Below are positions 47,548 to 59,950 of a DNA stretch of 64,000 nucleotides, piece by piece. Source of the DNA: Evernia prunastri. Its lineage: Eukaryota > Ascomycota > Lecanoromycetes > Lecanorales > Parmeliaceae. Within the stretch, counting starts at the first letter, position 1. The number at the start of each line of letters is the position of its first letter. The notes under the pieces are model-generated. The model saw only the letters and a program-made list of their open reading frames with translations. It had not been told where the DNA came from and did no database searches. The position numbers and the translations under genes are program-made. The DNA lies in the NCBI GenBank assembly GCA_003184365.1, contig NKYR01000034.1:245686-309685 (forward strand). The letters run 5' to 3'.

Positions 47548-50500
47548 ATGAGTGCCGCTACCGACGGCGCGTATGGCGATGTGTCTCCAAGATCCGACAG
47601 AACGCCAGACAAAGCGCGGTTTGATGCTCATCGTCTTCCACAGGTGATGGAGGAGCGGCCAGATACCGTTCGGCATAATTCGGGGGGATCAAGCTCATCC
47701 GATGACTGTTCCGCCTTGTCCCACCAAGGGCATGAGCTCGGTTTCGACGGCACCAGCGATACTGATAGCCACACCCAATTCACCCCAGGCTCGACTCTGG
47801 ACGGTCTCACACCTTTAACAGGCTACTCCTCAAGTCAACCTTCATGGAACCCTCAAAAGCAGCAAAGGACAAGGGAAGAAAATCTGGGAGAAATACGGGA
47901 GGTCCCATCCTTGCCCCCAGTGACCAGCTCCAGGCCTCAAAGACCTTCAGCGCCTGCACGAACTCCATCTAGTACCTATAACCCCCCACGGAAACCTCCC
48001 CACTTGCTTTCATACAACTCGAGCCGGCATCGTTCTTTCTCGGGCACACGTGTCCGGCGGGATCCAAACGCCCAGTATCGGGCGCAAGAAAAGGCTTACA
48101 TACAGCAACTACGGCAGGACCCATACAACGATTATCTCGACGAAGAGCCTTACACACCATCTCTGGGATATAGTACTGATTCCGAGCCTGACGAAGAATC
48201 CCCTTCATCCGATGTCCACCTCGATGCCGATGGAAATTACGACCAAGACACCCAGCTCTTCTATAACAACGATGACATACAACCGTCATCAGAAGAGCTT
48301 CAAGTGCCTGAAAACAGGGAAAGGCTTGAGTGGCATACTATGCTGGCATCTGTGCTTAAAGGAGACGTCGTTAAACAGGAGAAGGCACGGCTGATAGGCA
48401 ACACAGAGCAGAAAGGGGAGGAAGTGCTCAAAAATGAGCTATGGCTGGGTGTCAGGGCGAAAGTGTGTGGGCGAAGTATACCTGCACAGCGGCGAATGAT
48501 AGACGAAGGTCGGGGGGGTATCATAACCGTTATCGAGGCAATCATTGCATTCCAGGTCAAAGGTGAAACTGAAGTGGGAATGCCAGCGGCAAAGCAGGTA
48601 CTCGATGTGGTACATAAGATCGAACAGTGTGAAAGCTTGTTTCCGACCCGGAAAGCTCTTGGGATTGCCATTGAGCGCGCCGCCTCGAGTGCATTCACCG
48701 AGAGCTCCGAAGCTGTCATCTCCTGGCACAATACGACGGAAATGATCAACACAGAGCTTGCCGTTCTACGAGGCTGGGTTGGAAACGAGGAGTTGGATTT
48801 TGGAAAGTCGACAGCCCCAGCTTCTGATGGACCCGGACTGGCCGACGACTCGACCTTCCTCGAAAGGATACATAAGGACGAGGGTCTCACATCCTTGCAG
48901 GGAGACGATGAGGGCAAACACAGCATGCTGGCTCCAGTGGCAGAGGTCATCAAGAAAGCTAAAACAACGCTGATCATGAACGCCACGCAATTCGCTAAAC
49001 GCCATCTGCCTCCTTATATCGAAGAACTGTTGACTCTGATCAATCTTCCCTCACGGCTCATTCAAGAGGTCATCCGCATGCGACTTAAATTCGCCACCAA
49101 GATGAAGGATCCAGCCACACTGTCACCGATGATGCAGACCTCGATGATCTCGCAATTTCAAATACTCCTGAAACTAGCTGTCCGAATCAAGCAAGACTAT
49201 ACCGTGATTTCTCAACCAGAAGCCGGCTGGGAGCTTCCTCCTTGCATCGATGATAATTTTGACCTTGTGGTCCTGGACGCCTTGAAGTTTTACTTCAAAA
49301 TGCTGAATGCGAAGCTCGTGGGGAACAGAAACACGTTCAAGGAAGCCGAGATTCTCGAACAGGAATGGGACTTCTGCAACGACATAGGACGATTCCTGGA
49401 GGGGGGCGATGTTGAAGTTGCCGAACAGTTCAGTGGGCTGACAGCCAAGGCTTTGCAACGTCTCACCACGCACTTTGAGCGAGAACTGACAAGAAGGCCT
49501 GAAGAGAACGCTCTAGATATGGACAAGCGGTACAAGCAAATACTGGACTCTGTCCGTGTTCGTCAAAGAAAGTTGTTCCGTTTCTCAAGGCATCTGGGTA
49601 TTCGTTTCGAGAACGCCACGGAATTCAACATTTCATTGGAAAGGCAGCAACTGCAAAGCTTCTATGATTCTCTTATCGATTCGGACCACTTCCTCATCTC
49701 TAGTCCCGCCTTTCAACACAACGGCATCTATCTAATAGCGTCGCCGTCCCTGTACGATCGGCCTCGAGATATTCAGTCACTACTCGGAACATCCTCTCAC
49801 GGGGACGCAAAGGATCAGGAGGATACTTCGGAACCGTATGTTTTGATCATCCGGCCAGATGAGCCTTTGTATTGGGACGGCAAAAAAGTAGAGATCACTA
49901 TGCGGGCACCCTCAATGGATATCAGACCAGGCCGCTTGCGTCTAGTGGCAGACGGGTCCTTGCCACGGCTACAAAGTGCACGAAATGCTTTTCTCCAAGC
50001 CATAGGCATGAAGCTCGACATCTTGACCGATCTGCGAGCCAACCTGCCAAGGGTAAACATGGAGCTCGGTAAGATCAAAAAGACTACTTACAAGCTTTCG
50101 AACACTATCATGGAGAGCGTTGAAATTATCAGAAAGCAGACCGAGGGTCTTGAAAACCAAGAACTTATCCAGACCTGCTTTGCATTCGCCACAGAATTTG
50201 GAAAAAGATCTGTAGCCTACATGGACGTCAACCGACGCTTGATGAACAACTTGAAGCTCACTAGGCTTGCATTAGATTGGGTGAGCTTTATCTGCGATGA
50301 TTGTATACCATCGGACCGGAAGACTTTCAAATGGGCAGTGGTTGCTCTCGAATTTGCCATGATCATGACGACGGGACCGAACATTCTCTCAATTACGGAC
50401 GACGAGTTCAAGCGATTGCGAACTAAGGTAGCTGGATGTATGTCTCTGTTGATATCACACTTCGATATAATGGGAGCAAAGTCGACATTAGCTGCTCAGG

Positions 50501-51777
50501 CAGAAAAGCAAAGGGTCGAAGCAGTCGCAGGGCAGTTCCGGAAAATGGACATTAGCAGGATGAAGAACGATGCCGAAGCTTCAGATTTTGTCCGCGAACA
50601 GTGGCTGGCTCAATTGAATGAAATTGATGAAGCTAGGAGACAGAAGAACGCGGAGCGACAGGCATTGGGCCGCGTTATGGAAGAGGCAAATGACGCCGAC
50701 CGCTCGCTGACTTACCTTTCATCCTCTGCTACCAATGTCAGCATGCGATGGCAACAAGGCCAATTTGTTGGCGGTGGAACGTTTGGATCCGTGTATGCAG
50801 CCATCAATCTTGATACCGGATACCTCATGGCTGTCAAGGAGATCCGATTGCAAGATCCGCAGCTGATTCCTACCGTGGCCGGCCAAATTCGTGACGAGCA
50901 GGCCGTTCTCGAGGTTCTCGACCATCCCAACATTGTATCATACTTCGGTATAGAGGTCCACCGGGACAAGGTCTATATTTTCATGGAATATTGCTCTGGT
51001 GGTTCCTTGGCCAATCTCCTTGAGCACGGGCGTATCGAGGACGAAACGGTGGTCCAGGTCTACGCACTGCAGATGCTGGAAGGTTTGGCATATCTCCATC
51101 AATCTGGCATCGCTCATCGAGATATCAAACCAGAAAGTAAGTCCCATATACATTTCGTTCCTTTGGACTGTCATTAATCACTTAACCCTATAGATATTCT
51201 CCTCGACCACAATGGCATCATCAAATACGTCGATTTCGGCGCCGCCAAAGTCATTGCCCGCCAGAATAAAACACTCCAGCCAACCAACGAAGCACCACTC
51301 GCCGCCGCAGGTGGTCCCGGCCTCCCTAAAGTTCCAGCAAAGCAGAAGTCCATGACCGGCACTCCAATGTACATGTCCCCTGAAGTCATCAAAGGCTCCA
51401 ATGAAGGCCGTCTCGGTTCGATAGATATCTGGTCTCTTGGCTGCGTGATCCTTGAGATGAGCACCGGCCGCCGCCCCTGGGCGAGCCTCGACAACGAGTG
51501 GGCCATCATGTACAACATTGCCCAGGGCAACCCACCGCAGTTGCCCAGCAGAGAGCAGTTGAGTGAGCAGGGCATAGAGTTTCTCAGGAGATGCTTCGAG
51601 CGCGACCCGAAGCGAAGAGCGAGTGCTGCCGAGCTGCTGCAATGTGACTGGATCAGCACAATCAGAGAACAGGTCGTGCCAAAGGAGCATGGAGGTTCCG
51701 ATGGTAGTAGTTCGAGCAGTGCGCATAGCTCGAGGCAAAACTCGAGTCATTGGCGATCAAGCGAGGAAGAGGGCTAA
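47548..51777 (+). CDS. SSK2: HOG-pathway MAP kinase kinase kinase Ssk2/Ssk22/SskB
   Basis: This Ser/Thr kinase is activated by the response regulator Ssk1 and phosphorylates the MAPKK Pbs2 in osmotic and oxidative stress. Two exons, 47548-51136 and 51194-51777, join across a 57-base intron, giving 1390 residues. The N-terminal 250 residues are disordered and Ser/Pro-rich; the long middle (about 250-1050) is the helical regulatory region typical of Ssk2/Wis4 proteins. The kinase domain starts near residue 1067 with GQFVGGGTFGSVYAA and the lysine in MAVKEIRL. The catalytic loop is HRDIKPEN (the intron splits its Asn codon), then VDFGAAK and the activation segment GTPMYMSPEVIKG. All core catalytic residues are present. 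The start is the first ATG after an in-frame TTG. Confidence 0.95.
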
Positions 51778-53272
51778 AGGTCTTTTTGATTTGCTTGACA
51801 TACACCCATTTGTCCACGAGAACCTGACCAATGCCGACAGCGTTATCAAGTTACACATCGTGCGCCGATTGTCATTCCTTCAGTACGGTATTCGCCGCTC
51901 GGTGCAGATAACGGCCGTCTCGTATGACCGTTAACCCGCCGCAACCGAGTCGGGTAGACTACCATCACTTACCACTTACCCCGGCGGATCTCTCCATTAT
52001 TCCATTGTCCAACCACTGCGATGCCCGGCAATTTTCACCCACCCACAACCGTCTTTTGAAACCACCAAGCTTGCGGGCTCACCGAAACTTTACATCTAAG
52101 CATCAATCTCTAGCGCGCTGATCGAGCGTTGGCGTTGCATTAGTCCAATCGCTCCTTACCAGATCATCTCGCAAATACGAGACTGCACCTTTTTTCCGTT
52201 GACGCTTCTCTTTTTTGGGGGGTTGCCCGGGTTGGAAGAGGGAGGGGGGGCCGCTTTGGGGGCTTTGGGTCACGGACTGTGGGGCACACACCCCACCCGG
52301 CGAATTTTTGACGGCAATGGAGGGATCGATAGCGATTGCAAGCGTCGCGGGGAATTTTTGTGGCGACGACCCTGGGGAGTAATCATACCGCGGGGCTCGC
52401 GCAGTACTCTTAGATGCAGCGATGCAAGAGGGAAGTAAGGCTGGCATTAGGCATACATGATGCATGATGCGAGATAGTAGATAGCTGTCTGTCCCAAATG
52501 ACGTCTCGATGCACCCTCCAGCATTAGAAGTACCCGTTCTCAAAATGATACCAATTGCGGAGTGGATGTTGGCCGTAAGTCATTACTCAAAAAGAACAGA
52601 ACAGTGCGTTACGATTCACCATCAATGTGCTTGTGCGGAAAATGAAAACGGTGTTGGTAATTGGATCAAGCCGCACTATTCGCTATTTCCCCCCAATTCC
52701 CCAAACTACAGAGGATCCAAAATCCCATATGAGAGAATCCATCAATGCCACCTATTCAGAGCCAACCCAATATGCTCCTGCTTCCGTCCAAATGTGTAAT
52801 TACAAAAAGCGATCGTAGGCATGCCTGTGTCCCGAAAAATGGAGGCGCCAACAATCGACATGACATGATTAATGCGATAGACCCACCAAACTTTCCCTTT
52901 CCCTATGCTGTGTACAAGAAACCCAACGCCGTGTAGTGTGTGGTGTGGTACGGTATGGTGAAATCCCGTTCGCGCTGTGCTGTGGTCCAGCGCGAAAAAG
53001 ACAATGATTGATGATGGTGGCACGGTGCTATCATCCAGATCCAGCGCGACAGAGATGATGAACGATGTTGATCGGGTACTGCTGTAAGGGGTATCCTTTT
53101 TCGTGCTCAATGCGACGCCGCGCCGAATATGCTCGCTCTCCGTCGAAAAGCCTGCGTGAGAAGAAATGGTGTAGGGAGGCCAAAAAAAAAGGGCAAACAC
53201 AAGCTAAAAGCGAAACGCAGTTATATAATTCCATCACCATGACCCATAATGCGTCACATCATCCCTCGTGCT
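51778..53272. other. Spacer between convergent SSK2 and RSC7
   Basis: The 1.5 kb hold two 3' untranslated regions, G-rich runs near 52210-52270 and short open frames with no family resemblance. Nothing else is seen. Confidence 0.5.
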
Positions 53273-55735
53273 TCAGTACCCCGTGCTAGCGGGATACCCC
53301 TGCCCTCCAGGCTGATGTCCCCACTGTTGCTGCTGCTGGGATGGCGGTGCCCAGCCCTGCATTCCCGCTTGCTGCGCGGCCGTCGTCTGTTGATGCATGT
53401 ACTGCTGCTGACTCGGACTGGCGCTCTGCGGCGGGTACATGGCTCTGACTCCCGTGATTGCTGCAGCTTGCGAGTATCCTCCAGGCCCGCTGGGCATACC
53501 GGGCATGGTTTGGTAATTTGCGCCGCCATGCATGGAAGCGCTGCTCTGGCTGTGATGGAGCTGTGGTTGTGGCTGTGGCTGCGTTTGTGGCTGCGGATGT
53601 CCTTGTTGTGATTGGGATGGGTGGGGGTGGTGCTGTTGTTGCTGTTGCTGGACTTGCTGTTGCTGCGGTTGTTGATGTTGCTGCTGCCGCTGCTGCTGCT
53701 GCTGCTGCTGCTGTTGAGATTGAGGTTGGGCTTGCGGCGGCGGTTGTTGGTGGTGGGTGGAGGGACTGTATTGAGGTAGGCTGGGATGGTGGGACGAGAG
53801 AGGAGATTGCTGAGGTTGAGGTTGTGGGGGTGGGTGGCCCCACATTTGAGATTGGGGGGGAGGATAGCCATATGGAGACGTTTGTTGACCGTGACCGGAA
53901 TAGGAAGAGGAGATGGATGAGCGATGTTGTTGTAGCTCAGGACGCATGGATGATGGCATACCGCTGCGGACGGGAGATTGCGCGTGAGGATGTTGATGGT
54001 GTTGTTGTTGCTGATGTGAGTAGGCTTGCTGTGGGCTCATGATGTGGGAGGGTTGATGTTGAAGCATAGATTGCGGATTATTTCTCAGCGTGCTTGGCGG
54101 TAAGTGTGGTGACTGAGCGGCCATTGGGCTTTGGTCAATTGCGTGGGGCGACGAGACTGGTGTCTCACGCTCCCGGTTCCAGAGGTCGGTCATGATCTTG
54201 CTTCGATTCGCTCGCTGGTGAGTGAAATTCTTATTGTTCTCTGCTGCGTTGGAGGACTGATGAAGCACGTCGGTGATAGGACTGGTTTGGGTTCTGTCTT
54301 GGTAGGCGGGACCGCCCATTTCCTGCCTCGGTCGCTGTATGGTGCCGTAAGCTCGTAATCGGGAATCCTCGGGCATGGGAGGAAGTCCGCCCATGTAACC
54401 CTGTGACAGATTTGGGCTTTCCATTGTTGGGTCTGCGTAGATGATTTCTTGATGCTGGCCAGGTCCTCCAGTGTCAATAGGATTGGTGTTCTCAAGGGCG
54501 GACGCTGCCTCCCTTGCTTTGCCAGCTCCAGGTCGCTTGTCTCCGGCCATGTCGTCCTCCGTAAAACCCTGCTTTATAGCCTTCGCTTCCCAATAATCAT
54601 CTCGGACCCTCCTTCCGTTCTCGATCACCCTAGCACCGAATTGGCGGAACATGGACTTTGCAGTGACGATGGCGATCTGCCGTGATCTATACGAATAAGG
54701 AAGGATCTCTTGGTGGATTAATTCGTCCTTCTCCGCTTGCGAAGCGATGATCTTGAACAGCGATCGGTTCTTGTTGAAAAGTAGATAAGAGTCCCTGTAG
54801 CCCAGAACGCGAGCGCACTCTGTTGCCAGCATGAATCGCTTTTCTCGTCTATGTGCTACGTAGAATGTCCGAATCTTGAATTGACGGCCTCCCTGAGGGA
54901 TACCTTGTGCGTTGACCTTGGTCTCTCCTGCGGGGTCGTATTCTCTTGGTATGTATTCATCTCCGTCCGTGGTCAATTGGTCTGTGGTGTGATCTCTGAC
55001 TGTCGGCAAGGCCTTGATCACCGTTTTGGTTGGCGTCGACTTCGGTGGAGACTTCTGGGTCCGCACGCCACTCGCGTCTTGGGCAAGACCATGCGACTGA
55101 AGTTGCGGAGTCCTGAGCTGGTCCGGGTTATTATGTGTTACCTGTTGCAAGGCCGGAGAAGCTGGATTCTCTGCGGAGAGCTTGGGCTTCGGAGGCCTGC
55201 CGCGCTTTTTCGGCTTCTGATCTTCTGTGAAACGCGACAATTGTCAGCAAATTCTGATGTTGCTTAAGATTCCTCGCAAGCTCAAGACCGATCATCTCCT
55301 TTGTAGACCGGCAGCCCGCATTGTTTGCTTGGGACACATACCATCTTCGGGTGCACCGCCGAAATGATCGCCACTTGGTTCTGGTGATCGACTTCTTTTC
55401 TGCCCTCGAGAATTTGTATGCGCATTGGCCGCGGACGGGGCCGGCAACACGGATACTACAAAGGAGTGGCCACGGTCAGCTCATGCTCTCAGCGGTCGAA
55501 AACAACGGCGACGCAACTCGGCGTGGATTACGTTGAGCATTGAGTAAACAAAGGGCAAGGGCCTCTGCGGCTGTCGCTAAGAGGAGGGCAGAGGCCCTCC
55601 AAGCGACGCTCATTGACTGGAGGGAAAATTACCGGGTGTGTTCAATGCTGCTGGGTTGATAGTACCGGAACCATCGATCATGCTGCCTCCCATACCATTC
55701 ATGGACGATGATACCGGGAGCGGCGCCGAGTACAT
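53273..55735 (-). CDS. RSC7: Chromatin-remodelling complex subunit Rsc7/Swp82 (Npl6 family)
   Basis: This is a nuclear subunit of RSC and/or SWI/SNF ATP-dependent remodellers. Three exons, 55735-55633, 55455-55342 and 55224-53273, close to 722 residues. Basic and AT-hook-like motifs come first (GQKRSRSPEPSGDHFGG, then KPKKRGRPPKPK). The conserved CRC-subunit domain lies at about 165-310 (DEYIPREYDPAGETK, FKIRTFYVAHRREKRFMLAT, CARVLGYRDSYLLFNKNRS). The C-terminal 350 residues are rich in Gln, Pro, Ser and His with a long near-pure Gln stretch. Introns are relatively long (177 and 117 bases). The start is the ATG at 55735. Filamentous fungi often have one protein for the Rsc7 and Swp82 roles; which complex it serves is not decided by sequence. 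Confidence 0.9.
53631..53715 (-). repeat. Polyglutamine-coding CAG/CAA repeat in RSC7
   Basis: About 28 codons are nearly all CAG or CAA, broken by Val, Arg, His and Pro codons. The mixed codons suggest selection for Gln instead of pure slippage, although one run of eight or so CAG units could vary in length. Confidence 0.85.
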
Positions 55736-56935
55736 AGTGGCCAGCTTGACTTAGGCTGGGTGATCGCCACTCTTGTCACACCGACCGAGTCGGTGCGCCA
55801 GAGCGCCCGTGGGGTGGATGGCGGCGAGGTTGTTACACAGCACGGTGATGATTGTTGGTGACGAGGTCTGGCGCGGGTTCGTCGCATGCAGGGAGTGGTC
55901 GCGCGCAAAGAAAGCTTAGGACCCCTCTTTCCCGCGCACTACCTCAACTTTACTTTACCTTTTCAGCCTGCGAAGGTGGAGTGGAGGCGGACGGGTAGGT
56001 AAGCTGGCTGCAAGGCGACAGATAGCCGTTGCGGTTATTGGATGTAAAGATATTTGGTGTGTATAAAGGTGAGTGCGACCAATGCAAAAGGCATTTGGTG
56101 TATATCGATAATTGACTGGATGCAAGGTCGCGGGGGGGGGTAATGGGATGGTGGGTGTTGATGTGAGAGTCGCCCCAATAATAATAATAATAGCAGTCAA
56201 GTCGCATTCGATTATTCTTCGGAGGAGGGCGGTGGACGGTGGATGGCTCGGGCGATGGGTAGTCTAAGTAGTTTCCGGCACTCGATGAGCAGTGTGGCAC
56301 ACAACAATTTCTCACAATTGCTCACCGGGCTAACTTTTAGGGGGGTGTTTGGACCAATTATTGCTTGCTTTGCTTGCTTGCTTGATTGCTTGCTATATGA
56401 AGGCTTGACCTTTGCGTTTCTTGTCCAACATGATTATGATCATCATGATCATCATCACCATCATCATCATCGAAGGGACGATCTCGTCTGATGCATACTT
56501 ATCTCTCGAGATTCCAGTATCCGGGGATTGCTTTTGGTAAATGTGGAGAAAGAGCGAGTGAAGGGCTCGAGGGTTGCTGTGGGAAGCCGGATTCGGGTCT
56601 TTGAACAGAAACACAAGGGCGTTGGTGGATTGATTGAAGGGATAGACGACGAGGCTACTCTGAATCACGACAGGTGTCAAGTCTGCACACAAGGGATTGC
56701 AACACAGAAGTGCCACACAGGTCGGGACTCGCTCTGAAACGATGATCCTCGCCGCTTCGCTTCGCAGCTATTTCCTGTTGGGGGTTGTGTATGAACCTGG
56801 GACGCTCGAGCGAAGAAGGAGAAGAGAGTATGACAGAATAGGTTGTACAAGGCTTGCAGGATCTACCATGGCTTGAAGAGTCATCACCAAACATGAACCT
56901 GAATGGTTATCCGAGCCGGGCAGACTGGCGCAGTC

Positions 56936-56963
56936 TTTTTTTTTTTTTTTTTTTTTTTTTTTT
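56936..56963. repeat. 28-base T homopolymer
   Basis: An uninterrupted T run is read directly. No element ends could be recognised beside it. Confidence 0.85.
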
Positions 56964-57874
56964 CTTTGGAAAAGGATCTTCGAGGCTTCCTCTGAATGGC
57001 ATGCCCTGCAGGCAGCAGGAGCCAGAACGTGCAGTTCATGATCCTTTTGGGGCCCGAGAGACTCGGCCTTAGCCTCAAAGCTCCACCCACACCCACATAC
57101 ATGCCCCTCTCACCCCCCCCTTACATGGCCCAAAAAGGGGTCCTCGTGCGATGTGCAGCTGACTGTCTATAATCGCTGTAGCCGCCGTTGATGGGCCTAG
57201 ACCCATCACCCAATACGAGTCAAGTAGCCTGTCAGACGGAGCATTCGCCCGCCGAGGTTCCATGCAATAATATGCATTATTCCCAGCTATCGTCGGACTC
57301 TTAGTCTTAGCAGGTTAGTGCATGATGAAAGGTGATGAATCTTCCCTCTAAGATCTACAAGGTCCATGGCTACGGGGCGGGGACGGGAAAATGACGCGAT
57401 GGCAAAAGGCGAGGAGCGGCATGGGATCTATGGGCAAGGATGATAGCAAATTCAAAAAAGTGTAAGAACTAAGGACTAAGAAGTAGTACTAATATAACAA
57501 GACGTAAAGTAATAAAAGGGAGCTGATTGCATTTTTTGCAGGCGTGATCGGACGGGCACGCCACATATCCGCAGCTCCTTCCCGAGGGAATCACCCACTC
57601 GTAACCTTGTAAGAAAAAAGCTCGAGATGAAGGATTAATTAATAACTAAGAATAATGATCCAAAAGCTGGGCGAATGATACGTATAACGCAAGAAATGTG
57701 CGGGTACGTCGATCGTCTGCGGAAGGGAATGAGCATATCGCTGTCTATCAACTCGGATTGATTAATTAATTAAAGCATGGCCGCCAGGATTGGTTCAGCC
57801 TCGGTCAGATGTCAGCAGTATGAGGGGTAAGCCTATGTAAGACTGGGAATGTGAAAGAATTGGGATATGAAATA

Positions 57875-57927
57875 CAAGAACAAGAACAAGAACAACAACA
57901 ACAACAATAACAACAACAAAAACAACG
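57875..57927. repeat. AAGAAC/AAC tandem tract
   Basis: Units of CAAGAA pass into a run of CAA trinucleotides. It is seen directly in the spacer. Confidence 0.85.
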
Positions 57928-57987
57928 ATATGATTATTATTAGATACTGACAAATCTTTTTCTTTTGGTGTAACGAGCACGAGCAAC

Positions 57988-58012
57988 GTAACACGGTAAC
58001 ACGGTAACACGG
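57988..58012. repeat. GTAACACG 8-bp array, three copies
   Basis: Three direct copies of the 8-mer GTAACACG are visible one after another. Confidence 0.85.
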
Positions 58013-58543
58013 AGTGAAAAGACGGAGTGAACACGAATAATGTCTGGGAAGTGGTAGGTAAGGTGGTAAGGTACTTTAGTTTGTAAGTGGTGAAGGCGTA
58101 AAAGCAAGCGAAAAAGGCTAGAATTTGCGTGGGGTACTAGTACTACTACCTTAGTAACCTAGCTAGAATTCCAGCGTCGGCCGTAATTCAATGCCTCGAT
58201 TGGCTCATTATTGACGGCCAATCAATCATAGCATTGGTCAAACGATCGTCGAGGACGACCGGCGAAAGCGAGGCGGCGTTACTCCTGCTGCGCCTTGATT
58301 TACTGTAAGTTACTGTAACTATTTTTAATCTGGAATTTGAAAAGCCTCATCTTCCAGTTCTCTTCTCTTCACTTTGTAACTTAAAGGACTCAGTTGGAAT
58401 AAACATAACACGAAATAAAGTAAAGGAATACTGTAATCATCATAAGGGGAAATGATAGGGTACAAGGAGGAAATAATAAAATAAAGGTGATACAGTAATA
58501 CCTGTCTAGATGTTCAATTGGACGACAGGATTATCTTCTCTGC

Positions 58544-58587
58544 AGCAAAAGTCAGCAAAAGTCAGCAAAAGTCAGCAAAAGTCAGCG
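58544..58587. repeat. 10-bp tandem array (GCAAAAGTCA), about four copies
   Basis: Four nearly perfect copies of the 10-mer GCAAAAGTCA are visible. There are no spacers of unique sequence between them. Confidence 0.9.
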
Positions 58588-59686
58588 AGTGGATCTATTT
58601 AATTCATTTATTTTCCGGGAAGTGGTGAGCTCATCCTTTAAAGTAAAGTAGAGAATTAGACTCTTTTCTGTATAGATTGCCGCGACCCCAAAGGGTGCGC
58701 CTCTTCGGGACAAATAAAGAAAGCAAGTAAGTATCGCCTACCTTACTTAACCACTGAACGAGGCGAAAGTTGAACCACTCCGATAAGCCGTGTGAAAAAT
58801 TGGGTTTAATTTGCTCGTGCCAATTGGGGCATGGGTCGTCGACTTTGCCTTGCGAATCCTCGGCGTACATGCATGCATGCTTATTGGTACGTAGAGGCTG
58901 AATACTCCACAAAGCCAAACATCCAGGCTGCCTTTTGCGAGAAAGGAGAGAAAGACGTCGGATGTGATTGGCCCCGCTGCTCTACAATCCTCACCGACTC
59001 TGCCAAAGGTCTTCACACGACTGCAACGCTGCGAAAGACTAAGAGATATTCGGAACAAGAAAGCACATGATGCGCTATCTGTCAAAAGTACAGATATCTG
59101 CTTGTTTCACGGTCTGCAAGTAAGTAAGACCGGTAGCAGGTTCCGTGGGCATTGACATTGACTAGCCTTGGCCTTCCGTCAAAACCTAGCCGTGGCCTCC
59201 TCTCCAATCTACGAGGCTACCACCGTAGCGTGTCTCTTGAAGCTGACATCAATGGAAAGATCCTGGTGCTGACAGACTACTGAAATCTGCAAGCTATTCA
59301 GCTGCTGCCTGGAAAATGTAGAGCCTCAGACCAAGAAACGAATGACGAGTGAGCAAAAGACTTGGGTACAGTAAAACAGGCAGATGACTTGGAATCAGCT
59401 GAGAGCCTGAGACATGCACAGGACAGCCTCGCTAAGGTAGCGCACAGGCCATCCAGAATCAAGGCCCGTCCCGAATGCGACCGTGGATGCATATGCATGT
59501 CAATGCGCAACATGCTCCTTGTACAACAGTGTCGGTGGACAAAAGAGCAGATTAGAACACGCAAATCGAACGGGAGGTCAGGTTTCTCTCAAAGATCAGT
59601 TATGTTCTAGCTGGAGCTATAGCCAAAAGGCCATCAAGCTTCAGCGCTATCTATGCACACCCAGCAAAACGGCCTTCACCGGGAGA

Positions 59687-59736
59687 ATCTTGTTGAAGGT
59701 TCTCGAAAGCCATCTTGTTGAAGATTCTCAAACGCC
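59687..59736. repeat. 25-bp tandem duplication
   Basis: Two adjacent 25-base units (59687-59711 and 59712-59736) begin ATCTTGTTGAAG and differ at three places. They lie 215 bases beyond the SAM synthetase stop codon. Confidence 0.85.
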
Positions 59737-59862
59737 ATCCTGCATTATACGCTGCCCTCTATGTGGATCCCGTGGTCTGTGTTGAATATGGTAAACTTTT
59801 CCAGCGGCCTGCGCCTTGAATTGTTGAAAACAAAGCGCCGGGATGGTATAATCGTAAATGTC

Positions 59863-59932
59863 GTGACATATGGAAATGCATGTTGAATCGTACAATCGCT
59901 GTGACATAAGGAAATGCGTGTTGAATCGTACA
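59863..59932. repeat. 32-bp direct repeat, period 38, behind the SAM synthetase stop
   Basis: Units 59863-59894 and 59901-59932 begin GTGACATA and end TTGAATCGTACA, with two internal mismatches and a 6-base spacer. The nearer copy is 18 bases after the stop codon of the SAM synthetase gene, so both are probably in its 3' untranslated region. Confidence 0.88.
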
Positions 59933-59950
59933 GCTCGTCTGATATTAGGC

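Larger units (their letters stand above)
55736..59950. other. 4.2 kb spacer upstream of RSC7 with many short tandem repeats
   Basis: This lies between the RSC7 start and the SAM synthetase stop, both minus strand. It holds a T homopolymer, CAT/GAT runs near 56440-56470, an AAC-rich tract, a GTAACACG array, a 10-bp array and two tandem duplications, listed separately. Open frames up to about 120 codons show no family signal. No gene is recognised. Confidence 0.5.

Noticed and set aside
22147..51777. GPP1-like phosphatase and SSK2 as an osmostress cluster
   Set aside because: They are about 25 kb apart with many unrelated housekeeping genes between; shared pathway is probably coincidence.
53458..54042. 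Long open frame antisense to RSC7
   Set aside because: It is the mirror of the Gln-rich coding repeat (poly Ala/Val on the opposite strand) and has no independent support.
58544..58587. Regular repeats that could suggest an array such as CRISPR
   Set aside because: Units are 10 bases, directly adjacent, without unique spacers, in a eukaryotic genome; it is a minisatellite.
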